A DNA stretch of 47,281 nt from a virus, in the IMG/VR virus record IMGVR_UViG_3300027821_000010, positions 1-47,281 of that record. One strand, 5' to 3'. Position numbers and translations under genes: made by a program. Numbering within the stretch: the first letter of the stretch is position 1; every line of letters begins with the position of its first letter. Shown in pieces: positions 26,627 through 33,744 of the stretch. The notes under the pieces are model-generated. The model ran no database searches and was not told the DNA's origin. It worked only from the letters and a program-made list of their open reading frames with translations.

Positions 26627-27845
26627 AGACGGTCATGACGTGCGGGGTGCCGATGTAGGTCATCACGGATCCGTTTGAGGCGACATTCATGGTCGCCGCT
26701 TCACCCTGGCTCACGAGATGAGTGACGCAGACCGTAAAGTCGTTGGGCGGCTTGCACTCATTGAAAAAACTGTTCTGAAGGATCCGGATCGGAAGAGCGC
26801 GTTCCTGTTGGCGCAGGTAGGTCGAGATTTTCACCGCCACGCCGGCCAGCTCGTTGCGGCCGGCGCCCCCGAAAATGCCGTAGAGGGACTCTTCCATCTT
26901 GCCCAGGAAATCCAGGGCAATGTCGAGGTGCAGGGGGAGAATTTCGAGGTCGTGGCTGAAGCTCAGGGAAGTGAGCATGCTAAGCTTCAGGACTTGCATG
27001 GGCTTGGAAGTCAACCAGGAGCGCATGTGGGCGGGTGCCTTGGGGCAATTGCGGCTGTGCTCGATGTACCACGCACTGTAGTGGTCTTTGGTCCGCTGGG
27101 GCATCAGGAACGCGCCGGTCAGGTTCTGGAGGGAGCGGCACTGGTGAATAATGCTCTCGCGAAGGGCGGTCTTCTGGGGGCCTCCCGGCGGGAAAGGGCA
27201 GGGCTGATCGAAGCGGCGCTCGCCATATTGGAAAATAGAGCGGCGGGCAAATCCTGATTGGATGATCCGGCCTTTGACCATGTCGAAGCTGGTCTCGGTG
27301 GTGAGAGCGCCGAAGAGGACGAAATAGGGCCCGTGGATCATGTCCTCGCCCTTGCTCTTGGTATAGTAGCCGAATTTCTTGTCGGTGTCGTAGATGTCAT
27401 TGAGCAGGTGAATCCAGTTCTCGGGCGCCTTGTTGATGAAGTTGACGAATTCGTTGGCGATGATCGTGATCGGGGTGACCTGGGCCACGGCGCCGTGCGG
27501 GTGCCGAGTGTCGAAGGCCCCCTCGAAAAGTTCAGGGGGGTCAGCGTCAGGGTAGCCGGACATCCGGCTCAAGAGGCCCTCGGGGGTTTCGATCGAGTGC
27601 GCCAGGGGAATGTTTTCGATATCGACCAACAGGTCCCGGACCTCGTTGAGGGCCACCGATTTTCCGTTGCCGGCGTCCCCCACTAGCATGGCGTAGATGT
27701 TGGCGTAGATCGGGTCCCGGCCGTGGATGAGCCAGACGCGGCGGCTGACCGAAGAGGAGATGAGGACGTAAGCGCCCCAGACATTAAAGAGTTCCGGCAC
27801 CTCGGTGCCTTTGGTCAGCTCGATATAGTCATGGAGGATACTCAC
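26478..27845 (-). CDS. DUF3987-like replicative helicase / P-loop ATPase (GTG start)
   Basis: A 455-residue protein from GTG 27845 (GTGA overlap with the gene before). The start matches phage DUF3987/primase-helicase proteins (FNVWGAYVLISSSVSRRVWL, then YANIYAMLVGDAGNGKSVAL with Walker A 56-63). A probable Walker B strand is ITIIANEF, with Asn-Glu in place of Asp-Glu. Family members are replicative helicase-like ATPases. No primase active site is present. The last 49 residues are a Pro/Ser/Ala-rich tail (PPPPPPASEATPADD) encoded wholly opposite the end of the giant virion gene, so the tail may be a by-product of the overlap. Last gene of the early operon. Confidence 0.75.
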   Translation of the reverse strand: MSILHDYIELTKGTEVPELFNVWGAYVLISSSVSRRVWLIHGRDPIYANIYAMLVGDAGNGKSVALNEVRDLLVDIENIPLAHSIETPEGLLSRMSGYPDADPPELFEGAFDTRHPHGAVAQVTPITIIANEFVNFINKAPENWIHLLNDIYDTDKKFGYYTKSKGEDMIHGPYFVLFGALTTETSFDMVKGRIIQSGFARRSIFQYGERRFDQPCPFPPGGPQKTALRESIIHQCRSLQNLTGAFLMPQRTKDHYSAWYIEHSRNCPKAPAHMRSWLTSKPMQVLKLSMLTSLSFSHDLEILPLHLDIALDFLGKMEESLYGIFGGAGRNELAGVAVKISTYLRQQERALPIRILQNSFFNECKPPNDFTVCVTHLVSQGEAATMNVASNGSVMTYIGTPHVMTVFREANRPPPPPPASEATPADDQPHPPADSAHTGSTADSEPAAHPRSVPA

Positions 27846-28012
27846 CGGTCCTTGGCCAGGCGGAAAAAGTGATAGATGGAGAAGAGGCGGTCAACGTTGT
27901 GCTCTTCGTCGTGTTCAAGCTGCTCACGGACCTGCTGGGTCGTCAGACCGCGGATGAGCTGCAGGATCGCGTCCACGCTCATCGGGTCTTCGCTGGGTAG
28001 TTCTACTTTCAT
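27842..28012 (-). CDS. Small acidic hypothetical protein
   Basis: A 56-residue protein starting at ATG 28012 inside the 3' end of the ligase-like gene (89-nt overlap) and ending in a GTGA overlap with the helicase. It is helical and charged (VDAILQLIRGLTTQQVREQL). No family recognised. Translational coupling with both neighbours is evident. Confidence 0.7.
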   Translation of the reverse strand: MKVELPSEDPMSVDAILQLIRGLTTQQVREQLEHDEEHNVDRLFSIYHFFRLAKDR

Positions 28013-28508
28013 GGAGGAGGTGCATGCTGAGGCCGGGGACGTAAGGTCCATCCCCCAGCCGATAGATAACGCCACTATAGTCGGCCCACTTGCCCCGGTA
28101 ATAGGGAAGGCTTTCCCCGGAGTTCAGTCGGTGGGTCTCGACCACATGGGTTTTGTGAAGGTATTGGGTATCGGTCAAAATGCTCGCCGGGGCCATGAAC
28201 CGGGAGGCGAAGGGCCGGTGGAAATCCACGACGTCGAAAACGTGGTACTCGACGTCTTCGCAGTCAACGGCGATGGCCCGCTCGATCTCTTCGATCGGCC
28301 ACCCGTGAACGTAGAGGGCACCGTCCAGGATGATCGCGGCGTCGAAAATTTTGCTCAAGGGCTCGGTGAGGTGCCGCAGGCTGCCGGAGTTCTGCGATTG
28401 AAAGTGACCGAGTTGGTAGAGGGCGCGGATGCCGGCCAGGCGGGGCTGGATGAAGCAGGGGTAGGTGAGCCTTTTGGGCGATAGTGGCAACGAACGCATC
28501 GGTTTCAT
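27924..28508 (-). CDS. DNA-ligase-fold protein with all catalytic residues replaced
   Basis: A 194-residue protein starting at ATG 28508 (ATGA overlap with the membrane peptide). It follows the nucleotidyltransferase core of ATP-dependent DNA ligases motif by motif, but each catalytic position differs. Motif I is PRLAGIR (Arg23, Ala25) where active enzymes have PKLDGIR. Motif III is ILDGALY (Ala64) for DGE. Motif IIIa YHVFDV (88-93) is kept. Motif IV is YSGVIYR (Ser145) for EG. The motif V region is HLLHES for LLK-K. No OB-fold domain follows. It lies between polymerase and helicase, where a ligase would be expected. It should be unable to form the enzyme-AMP bond; a structural, nick-binding or regulatory role is inferred. 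The fold assignment is by eye. Confidence 0.68.
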   Translation of the reverse strand: MKPMRSLPLSPKRLTYPCFIQPRLAGIRALYQLGHFQSQNSGSLRHLTEPLSKIFDAAIILDGALYVHGWPIEEIERAIAVDCEDVEYHVFDVVDFHRPFASRFMAPASILTDTQYLHKTHVVETHRLNSGESLPYYRGKWADYSGVIYRLGDGPYVPGLSMHLLHESRTTQRRPDERGRDPAAHPRSDDPAGP

Positions 28509-28579
28509 AGCGGTAACATCGAGAGGAGCCAATAAACGAGCAGGCCAATCAGAAAGCCGTAGATGAAATACTGAGTCAT
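28505..28579 (-). CDS. 24-residue membrane peptide
   Basis: A 24-residue frame, ATG 28579 to TGA 28505. Almost all of it is one hydrophobic helix (MTQYFIYGFLIGLLVYWLLS). Its stop overlaps the start of the ligase-like gene (ATGA), and it begins 8 bases after the preceding stop, so it fills an otherwise empty gap in a fully packed operon. Reality rests on this packing and the clean transmembrane composition. Function unknown. Confidence 0.6.
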   Translation of the reverse strand: MTQYFIYGFLIGLLVYWLLSMLPL

Positions 28580-28587
28580 GGCCGTGT

Positions 28588-28692
28588 TCAGAACGCCACC
28601 AACCAGCAAAGTTCCCACAGCAGCCAGAAGCTGAAGATGAAGTAGAGGACCACGAATGCCCATTCAAGTGCTCGGCGGTGCTCAATCAGCAC
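28588..28692 (-). CDS. 34-residue membrane protein (GTG start)
   Basis: A 34-residue frame from GTG 28692, overlapping the end of the 47-residue gene upstream. Residues about 14-33 form one hydrophobic, aromatic-rich helix (FVVLYFIFSFWLLWELCWLV) after a short charged start (LIEHRRALEWA). A longer frame reaching back to 28818 exists, but its N-terminal part is antisense-like and overlaps the better gene. Function unknown. Confidence 0.5.
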   Translation of the reverse strand: MLIEHRRALEWAFVVLYFIFSFWLLWELCWLVAF

Positions 28693-28825
28693 GGCGAATA
28701 ATTTTGCGGTTCTCTTCGCGTTTTTCCTGGGCGAGCTGGAGGCAATAGGCGGCGAGGTCGCAGAGCTGGGACCAGCTAAGGGTGTTGAGCCAAAGGATGA
28801 ATTTGCGGATTTCATCATTGGTCAT
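28682..28825 (-). CDS. 47-residue helical protein
   Basis: A 47-residue frame, ATG 28825 (ATGA overlap with the gene before) to TGA 28682. It is a strongly amphipathic, charged helix (MTNDEIRKFILWLNTLSWSQ, later LAQEKREENRKIIRRAD). The coupled start, natural composition and exact filling of the gap support it over the longer frame on the same strand. No family recognised. Confidence 0.65.
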   Translation of the reverse strand: MTNDEIRKFILWLNTLSWSQLCDLAAYCLQLAQEKREENRKIIRRAD

Positions 28826-29076
28826 GGGCGGAAGGTGACGCCCACTTTGCTTAAGGCCCGCTGGACGGCCTGGAAGGGAGTCACGCCCGCCGCCGACTCG
28901 CTGGAGGCATCGTTGACCCGAAGGATGACCGCTTGGTAGTAGTGGCCGACGACCAACTCATCGGCGGTGGCGTTCTGCCGGAGCAGATTAATGAGTTCAA
29001 ATTCGTCATTGGCGCCTTTCCGGATCAGCCGGCCGACATAGCGGTTGGTGACTTGCTGGGGCAGGGTACTGTTCAT
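28822..29076 (-). CDS. Small hypothetical protein
   Basis: An 84-residue protein. ATG 29076 lies 4 bases after the preceding stop; ATG 29097 is an in-frame alternative that would overlap that gene. Segments such as NRYVGRLIRKGANDEFELIN and LVVGHYYQAVILRVND look like a small folded domain. No family recognised; it sits just downstream of the polymerase. Confidence 0.65.
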   Translation of the reverse strand: MNSTLPQQVTNRYVGRLIRKGANDEFELINLLRQNATADELVVGHYYQAVILRVNDASSESAAGVTPFQAVQRALSKVGVTFRP

Positions 29077-29080
29077 AAGG

Positions 29081-29185
29081 TTACCAGGTGTGGTCATCGG
29101 CGGGGTCCACGGCGGGCAGGATGATGTAGGTGCGCCGGCGGCGACGAAGAAGTCGGCGAAAAATGCGCATGAGGAGGGCTTTCAT
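29081..29185 (-). CDS. 34-residue Arg-rich peptide
   Basis: A 34-residue frame whose ATG (29185) directly follows the polymerase stop and whose TAA is 4 bases before the next gene. It contains a block of basic residues (MRIFRRLLRRRRRTYIILPA) and an acidic end. Tight packing supports it; nucleic-acid or protein binding is a guess from charge. Confidence 0.5.
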   Translation of the reverse strand: MKALLMRIFRRLLRRRRRTYIILPAVDPADDHTW

Positions 29186-31648
29186 TCATATCTTGCTAGC
29201 GCACTCGCCCCAGGAGGGGCCGTAGGCGCCATCAAAAGGGATCTTCACCTCCCGGCCGGCGATCGAGAGGGTGTTGTCGAAATAGGAGCGGACCTTGGCA
29301 CGAGCCCAGTCCCGGTGGTCGCGAGGCCATTGGCCACACAAGGCGTCGTGCACTTGGTGCAGCGGCTCGATGATTAGGGATCCATCCGGACGCCGATTCT
29401 CCGGATCATTCCACAGTTTGAGCATCGCCAGGCTGGTGGCCCAGGTGGTGTTGGACTGGGGTTCGTGCGCAAGGAATTCTTTCACCGTGTCATGCATCGC
29501 CGGGCCAAAGCGCCGGCCGAAAAAGAGGCGGCACTGGCCCGAGGCCGAGGCAAGCTTAGCATCGGCCACCAGTTTGGATTCAGCCCAGCGATGCCAGGTC
29601 AAGATTCCGGGGTAGCGGGTGAACATTAGGTTCTGCAGGTTCTTGGCCACGGACTGCTCCATGTAAATCGGGGTCCCGGATTCCTTGAAGCTGTCCCGAA
29701 GGATGTTCGCGCACATGGTTGGGATCCCCATCATGTAGGAGCTACCGTGTTGGACGCGTTTGCAGCCCAGGTAGAGCCACTTGCCGGCGAGTTGGATGAC
29801 AATCGGGAAAACGTGGTCGTGGAGCCATTTGAGCTCCTCGCGGTCGAAATCGTTGACGGCGGGCCCGAGCCAATACATGAGGGCGATCAGCTTGGCGGGC
29901 TTCATCCCGGCCAGGTAGTCGAGCCACATGTTGGGGTCGCCTAGTCGATGACAGTGAGCAGCAACGGTCCACCCATCGGCGCCTTCAAGATCGCATTGAA
30001 AGAAATCGTGACCTTCATCGGCACAATAGTTGATCCGGAGGTCCTTCTGGATGGTTTGCAGATTTGCACCCGAACCTGTGGGCGACGTATAGCACTTAAC
30101 TCGGCCCGTCTCTGCTTCAAGAGAGTAGCCGCAACGGACTCGGCCGTCGTTATCAGCAGTGATTTGCAGAGTTTCTCGAACTCCTTCGAGGTGACGGTGT
30201 TTGAGGATATCGGAGAGGAATTCATCATTGGGGCGGGTGCGTTTGAGGGTCAGGATCGCGTCGATGTCGGAAGTGAGCTTGTCCGATTTGCGATTGCTCC
30301 CCGGCTCCCTGGCATACTGGGGGGCATAGCCCTTGTCGGTGTAGAGGGCGTCCATCAACTTATAAGGGGAGAGACTGCCCTTGGGACCGCGCAGTTCTTT
30401 GCCGGCGGAAGCGGCCAATCGCTCGCCCACGGGCTTGATCTGCTCGACGGTGTCGGCGAGCATCGCCTTGGCCCTGTCGCGGTCGTAGCGGATCCCGCGC
30501 AGCTCCATGTAAAGGAAGGGCGTTTGGAGCTCGATCATCCGGCGATAGTGGATGAGCGGAGGCCCGTGCAAGGCGGCATCTTGGGCGCAGCAGATTTCGA
30601 GGGTCACCGCCGAGTCCATGGCGCAGCCCCGGTAGAGCCCTTCGCCGACGTCGCCATACATCGAGTCATCCTTCCAATGGGGTTGGCGGGTCCACACGCT
30701 GGCCTGCGTCGCGAGGGAACGGCCCAACTCGGCATAGATCGACCAGCCCTTGATCAGGGTGTCCTCGGCCACGCCGCGGATCGGAATGCCTAGGCCGTAG
30801 CTAAGGACGAAATTGTCGTAAAGTTGGTTCTGGAGGACTTTGGGGACGTTGGCGCGGAACATCAGCCGACTGAAGCTTTGCAAGACTTGGGCATGTTCGG
30901 TTTCGCTGAAGCGGGACCAGACGATGCAAATCGAGCGGGTGGGGTCGCCGCAGATGCTCACGCACGGCCATCCATTGTGCAGGGTGCCTTCGATGTCCAC
31001 GGAGCACCGGCGGCCGCTCGGCCAATTGTCGAGGAGCCAGCAAAGCTCGCTAGCGTCGAGGTCGGTCTGCAAGTCGCGATGGGGCAATTGCAAAGCCGGG
31101 CTAGTGCCTTCCTCTCGCGCCCGCTTGAGATCGAATCTTAGCAAAGGGTAGCCGGCAAATTCCCGGAGGACATAAGCGGGATGAAGGGAGGGCAAGCATT
31201 TGCGGCCGTAGAAGGGCGCAGGAGGGCTTGCAAAGTCCGAGACGAAGAGGGAGCCCCGCCAGTCGCTAATCTTGGCAGGAGCGCCCACTGCGGCCCGAAG
31301 CGGGGTGTTCCCGAGGAGCACGCAAAGGTGGGGGTCGAAACGGGTGATGTCGCGGGCCAGCTCAGCCAGGCCGTCCTGGATCTCGGGGCCATCCCAATCG
31401 AAGAAGCCGATTTCGTTCAAAGGGGGGCGGTGCTGACAGATGTTGCCGATGAGGCAGGCTTGGCGGTTGATGTCCGCCTCGTTGCGCATGATGTTGCTCA
31501 AGAACTGACCGGAGGCGCCGACAAAGGGCCGGCGATAGTTCTCCTCGTCTTCGCCTGGAGCCTCGCCAATGACGGCGATCCGGTAATCGACGCCATCGAC
31601 GATGATCGGGTGCTCGTTGGGAACGAGCCGGCTAAGATTGGCGATCAT
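29186..31648 (-). CDS. Uracil-DNA glycosylase / 3'-5' exonuclease / family A DNA polymerase fusion
   Basis: An 820-residue three-part protein. (1) Residues 1-200: family 4/5-type uracil-DNA glycosylase, with motif GEAPGEDEENYRRPFVG (28-44) and the late HPAYVLR (156-162). (2) About 215-400: DnaQ-like proofreading exonuclease, with VDIEG, LQNQLYDNF and YRGCAMDSAV as Exo I-III. (3) About 420-820: family A polymerase, with motif A QCDLEGADGWT (Asp553), motif B KRVQHGSSYMMG (Lys630) and motif C QVHDALCG (Asp768). The usual DYSQIELR and HDE are replaced by CDLEGAD and HDA, a variant seen in a clade of phage polymerases. It is the replicative polymerase; the glycosylase part suggests uracil is removed or sensed during replication. 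Confidence 0.88.
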   Translation of the reverse strand: MIANLSRLVPNEHPIIVDGVDYRIAVIGEAPGEDEENYRRPFVGASGQFLSNIMRNEADINRQACLIGNICQHRPPLNEIGFFDWDGPEIQDGLAELARDITRFDPHLCVLLGNTPLRAAVGAPAKISDWRGSLFVSDFASPPAPFYGRKCLPSLHPAYVLREFAGYPLLRFDLKRAREEGTSPALQLPHRDLQTDLDASELCWLLDNWPSGRRCSVDIEGTLHNGWPCVSICGDPTRSICIVWSRFSETEHAQVLQSFSRLMFRANVPKVLQNQLYDNFVLSYGLGIPIRGVAEDTLIKGWSIYAELGRSLATQASVWTRQPHWKDDSMYGDVGEGLYRGCAMDSAVTLEICCAQDAALHGPPLIHYRRMIELQTPFLYMELRGIRYDRDRAKAMLADTVEQIKPVGERLAASAGKELRGPKGSLSPYKLMDALYTDKGYAPQYAREPGSNRKSDKLTSDIDAILTLKRTRPNDEFLSDILKHRHLEGVRETLQITADNDGRVRCGYSLEAETGRVKCYTSPTGSGANLQTIQKDLRINYCADEGHDFFQCDLEGADGWTVAAHCHRLGDPNMWLDYLAGMKPAKLIALMYWLGPAVNDFDREELKWLHDHVFPIVIQLAGKWLYLGCKRVQHGSSYMMGIPTMCANILRDSFKESGTPIYMEQSVAKNLQNLMFTRYPGILTWHRWAESKLVADAKLASASGQCRLFFGRRFGPAMHDTVKEFLAHEPQSNTTWATSLAMLKLWNDPENRRPDGSLIIEPLHQVHDALCGQWPRDHRDWARAKVRSYFDNTLSIAGREVKIPFDGAYGPSWGECASKI

Positions 31649-31859
31649 TTCTCAGGCGGCTCTCAGGCGGCTCATAGCAGGCCATCGGGTCAAACGAAAG
31701 ATACGGATCCGGGGTCATTTCCATCTCCCACTTGGCAATGCCGTCCTCCCTATCGCAGACGGCCATCCATAGACTTCCGTCGTCGCACAATGCCCACATG
31801 AAAGGGTCGTTGTGCGCTAAATCGCCGGGTATCACTGCAATCTGGACAATTTTTCTCAT
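31632..31859 (-). CDS. Small phage protein (ALCDDGSLW family)
   Basis: A 75-residue protein starting at ATG 31859 (31877 is an in-frame alternative). The core, MRKIVQIAVIPGDL then MWALCDDGSLWMAV and WEMEM, resembles a short beta-propeller-blade-like protein seen in many phages beside replication genes; function unknown. It overlaps the start of the polymerase gene by 17 nt. Confidence 0.75.
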   Translation of the reverse strand: MRKIVQIAVIPGDLAHNDPFMWALCDDGSLWMAVCDREDGIAKWEMEMTPDPYLSFDPMACYEPPESRLRNDRQS

Positions 31860-31901
31860 TGGGAAAGGGGGGAGCATGGCCTCCCCCCGATTCTGGTGGG
31901 G

Positions 31902-32372
31902 TTAGGCTGCGGCGGCCAGGTCGCCGAGGTAGGTCACGGTGGCGATGTCGTTGCCGACATAGTCCGACTTCTTGGATTTGATCACGGTGATCTTGGCCAT
32001 GGCCTCGGTCCCGATCATCTGGCTCACGATGTGGGCATTGAACTGCGGGCGGGTCGGTTTGCCCTTCTTGTTGTTGGCGTCCCCGGTGCCCAGGAAGCCG
32101 TCGACGAAGCGGGCCATCTTCTGCATCAAGAATTCCTGTGAGGTGTCGAAGCTCACGAACAATGGGAAGCCGGCTCGTACTTGATCGCCCTCGGTAGTGG
32201 ACGCAGGCTCGACAAGGGTCAGCTCCCACTTGATCACCGGGTTTCCGTCGCGCTCGGTCTGGCTGATGTTTTTGAGACGAACGCGGGCCATGGTGCCGTC
32301 CGCGATCAAGGGGACGGTGGTGCTGATATCAGCAAGGTTTAGGCTAATGCTTAGTGGTTGATTATCACTCAT
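31902..32372 (-). CDS. Single-stranded-DNA-binding / DUF669-like candidate
   Basis: A 156-residue protein from ATG 32372, behind an A/C-rich leader without Shine-Dalgarno. An N-terminal beta part (SISLNLADISTTVPLIADGT, VIKWELTLVEPASTTEG) precedes a helical segment (EFLMQKMARFVDGFLG) and a C-terminal part with THIVSQ-like and KSKKSDYVGNDIATV sequences. This is the order of phage DUF669-type proteins, which sit beside recombination ATPases and polymerases and are thought to bind ssDNA. The position between the RecA-like ATPase and the polymerase supports this. Confidence 0.55.
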   Translation of the reverse strand: MSDNQPLSISLNLADISTTVPLIADGTMARVRLKNISQTERDGNPVIKWELTLVEPASTTEGDQVRAGFPLFVSFDTSQEFLMQKMARFVDGFLGTGDANNKKGKPTRPQFNAHIVSQMIGTEAMAKITVIKSKKSDYVGNDIATVTYLGDLAAAA

Positions 32373-32398
32373 TGGATTTTTGGATTTTTGGTTTGGTT

Positions 32399-32584
32399 TT
32401 AGAAAAGCGGCGGAGCCTCGGGGGCGGCTTGGTTCAAGTCGAGGGAGGGCCGAGCCCACGGGGTCACCGAAACGACCTCGAAATTGGTCATCAGGTCGTC
32501 CTCGATGTCAAAAGCGGTGTCGGCGATGCTCGCCGGGTCCATGGCATCGGGCAGGACGACGGTGACAAGGTAAGTGACGTTCAC
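32399..32584 (-). CDS. Small hypothetical protein
   Basis: A 61-residue protein starting in an ATGA overlap with the HTH-like gene. A beta-alpha start (MNVTYLVTVVLPDAMD) leads to an acidic helix and a Pro-rich end. It resembles the small ferredoxin-like folds common in phage replication operons, but no family was recognised. Confidence 0.65.
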   Translation of the reverse strand: MNVTYLVTVVLPDAMDPASIADTAFDIEDDLMTNFEVVSVTPWARPSLDLNQAAPEAPPLF

Positions 32585-32826
32585 GATGCTGGATATTCTG
32601 GGTTTGGGTTAAGTTTTCTGGCCAGTTTCAGGATATAGATCGCGGCAGGAGACGGGTTGCAGTTGGCAAGCTCTGCTACGATTTCGGCTGCAGCATGTTT
32701 GGAGAATCCCAAGAGCTTTATCTGCCAAAAGGCTTTTGCGATTTTTGCCCGGTCGCCCCGGTGTGTAATTGTCGGCGGACGGCCACGCTTTCGGGTAAGC
32801 TCACCATTTTTGGTTTTGGTATTCAT
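32581..32826 (-). CDS. Small basic DNA-binding candidate (AT-hook-like, HTH)
   Basis: An 81-residue protein from ATG 32826, overlapping the ATPase stop. The N-terminus holds an AT-hook-like RKRGRPPT (12-19). The rest has two or three helices (AKIAKAFWQIKLLGFSKHAA, NPSPAAIYILKLARKL) that could form a helix-turn-helix. DNA binding is inferred from these motifs. Confidence 0.65.
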   Translation of the reverse strand: MNTKTKNGELTRKRGRPPTITHRGDRAKIAKAFWQIKLLGFSKHAAAEIVAELANCNPSPAAIYILKLARKLNPNPEYPAS

Positions 32827-33545
32827 GCGGCCAGGCGTTCCTCGACGAGTTTCCAGTCGAATTTGAAAATGGGCGGAAGGCTGAGGCTGTTCTTAAGCGA
32901 GTAGCGGTAGTCGGGCATGGTGCGGACCTGGAAGGTGTGCTTGGGATTGGCCCCGGCGGTGACGGCGACTTCGCAGCGCCAGACGTCAGTGAACATCGAG
33001 CCGATAATGTATTTCATCTGGCCGGCGACTTGGACGAAGTAGCGCAGCGATTGGTCGACTTCGTCTTTCTCCACGCTTTCGTGGCAGGTGAGCACTAGGT
33101 GTTTGCGCTGGGCGGCGAGTTGGGCCAGGAGCTGTTTCCAGGCGGCAAGGTAAAAGCCCCAAAGCTGGAGGGTCATCTCGGACTTGCCCTGGGTCCGGCA
33201 CACCTCGGCGATGATGTAGTCGCTCAGGCGGGTGGCGCTATCGATGACGATGGTTTCGACCGAGGGCTCCTTTAGGGCCTTGCTGAGACAGAGCATGAGG
33301 CGCCCGAAGCAATCCTTCAGGGGAACCTCTTTGCCGTCATCCGAACGACCGATGACGTCGTAGCCCACGGGCATCGGGCCGTTGTTCTCCCGGAGCCAGC
33401 GCAGGGGGCCGCCCAGGTTGATGTCGAGGTCGGCGATGTAGGGATTGGGGAAGTGGCAGGCCAGGGTCGTTTTGCCGGCTCCCGAGGGCCCCTGGAGGAG
33501 GAGGCGGATATGGGTTTCGGCGAGGTAATTATTTATGGGGTGCAC
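32823..33545 (-). CDS. RecA-like ATPase (AAA_24 / Sak4-like recombination protein)
   Basis: A 240-residue protein, taken from GTG 33545; an upstream ATG at 33641 would force a long overlap and a low-complexity leader. It has a P-loop LLLQGPSGAGKTTLACHFP near the start, ADLDINLGGPLRWL, a Walker B strand VETIVIDSATRL, and a late LVLTCHES. This is the pattern of phage AAA_24/Sak4-like ATPases, single-RecA-domain proteins that promote annealing of ssDNA. With the exonuclease, the ssDNA-binding candidate and the polymerase it forms a recombination-replication set. Confidence 0.78.
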   Translation of the reverse strand: MHPINNYLAETHIRLLLQGPSGAGKTTLACHFPNPYIADLDINLGGPLRWLRENNGPMPVGYDVIGRSDDGKEVPLKDCFGRLMLCLSKALKEPSVETIVIDSATRLSDYIIAEVCRTQGKSEMTLQLWGFYLAAWKQLLAQLAAQRKHLVLTCHESVEKDEVDQSLRYFVQVAGQMKYIIGSMFTDVWRCEVAVTAGANPKHTFQVRTMPDYRYSLKNSLSLPPIFKFDWKLVEERLAA

Positions 33546-33744
33546 GGCGTGTTTTTCTTTTTCTTTTGATGGCGATTTGGAGGTTAAAGGGGTCCCAGAG
33601 GTAGCCGGCGGATATCGAGCGGCGGGCGCACTCGTGCGCAACCTTGATGGCGATACGGTCGGGTGGGGTATTATCGGGCACGCTAAGCTCCCCGGTGAAG
33701 AAGAGGCCGCTTTGCGAAGAGCCCGCGAACCGATAGGTGATCAT
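33529..33744 (-). CDS. Small hypothetical protein
   Basis: A 71-residue protein from ATG 33744 (ATGA overlap with the exonuclease), ending inside the start of the ATPase gene. A beta-rich start (ITYRFAGSSQSGLFFTGEL) is followed by a helix and a very basic end (KRKRKTRRAPHK). No family recognised. Confidence 0.65.
   Translation of the reverse strand: MITYRFAGSSQSGLFFTGELSVPDNTPPDRIAIKVAHECARRSISAGYLWDPFNLQIAIKRKRKTRRAPHK

Noticed and set aside
28588-28818. 76-residue form of the small membrane protein
   Set aside because: Its first 42 residues are the out-of-frame reading of the better-supported 47-residue gene; only the C-terminal 34 residues look protein-like.
29948-30793. 281-residue + strand frame inside the polymerase gene
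   Set aside because: Opposite a polymerase with clear catalytic motifs; Gly/Val/Asp-rich mirror composition.
29186-31648. Polymerase as a 2-aminoadenine (Z-genome) DpoZ system
   Set aside because: No PurZ-, DatZ- or MazZ-like gene is visible in the window, so a Z-genome cannot be supported.
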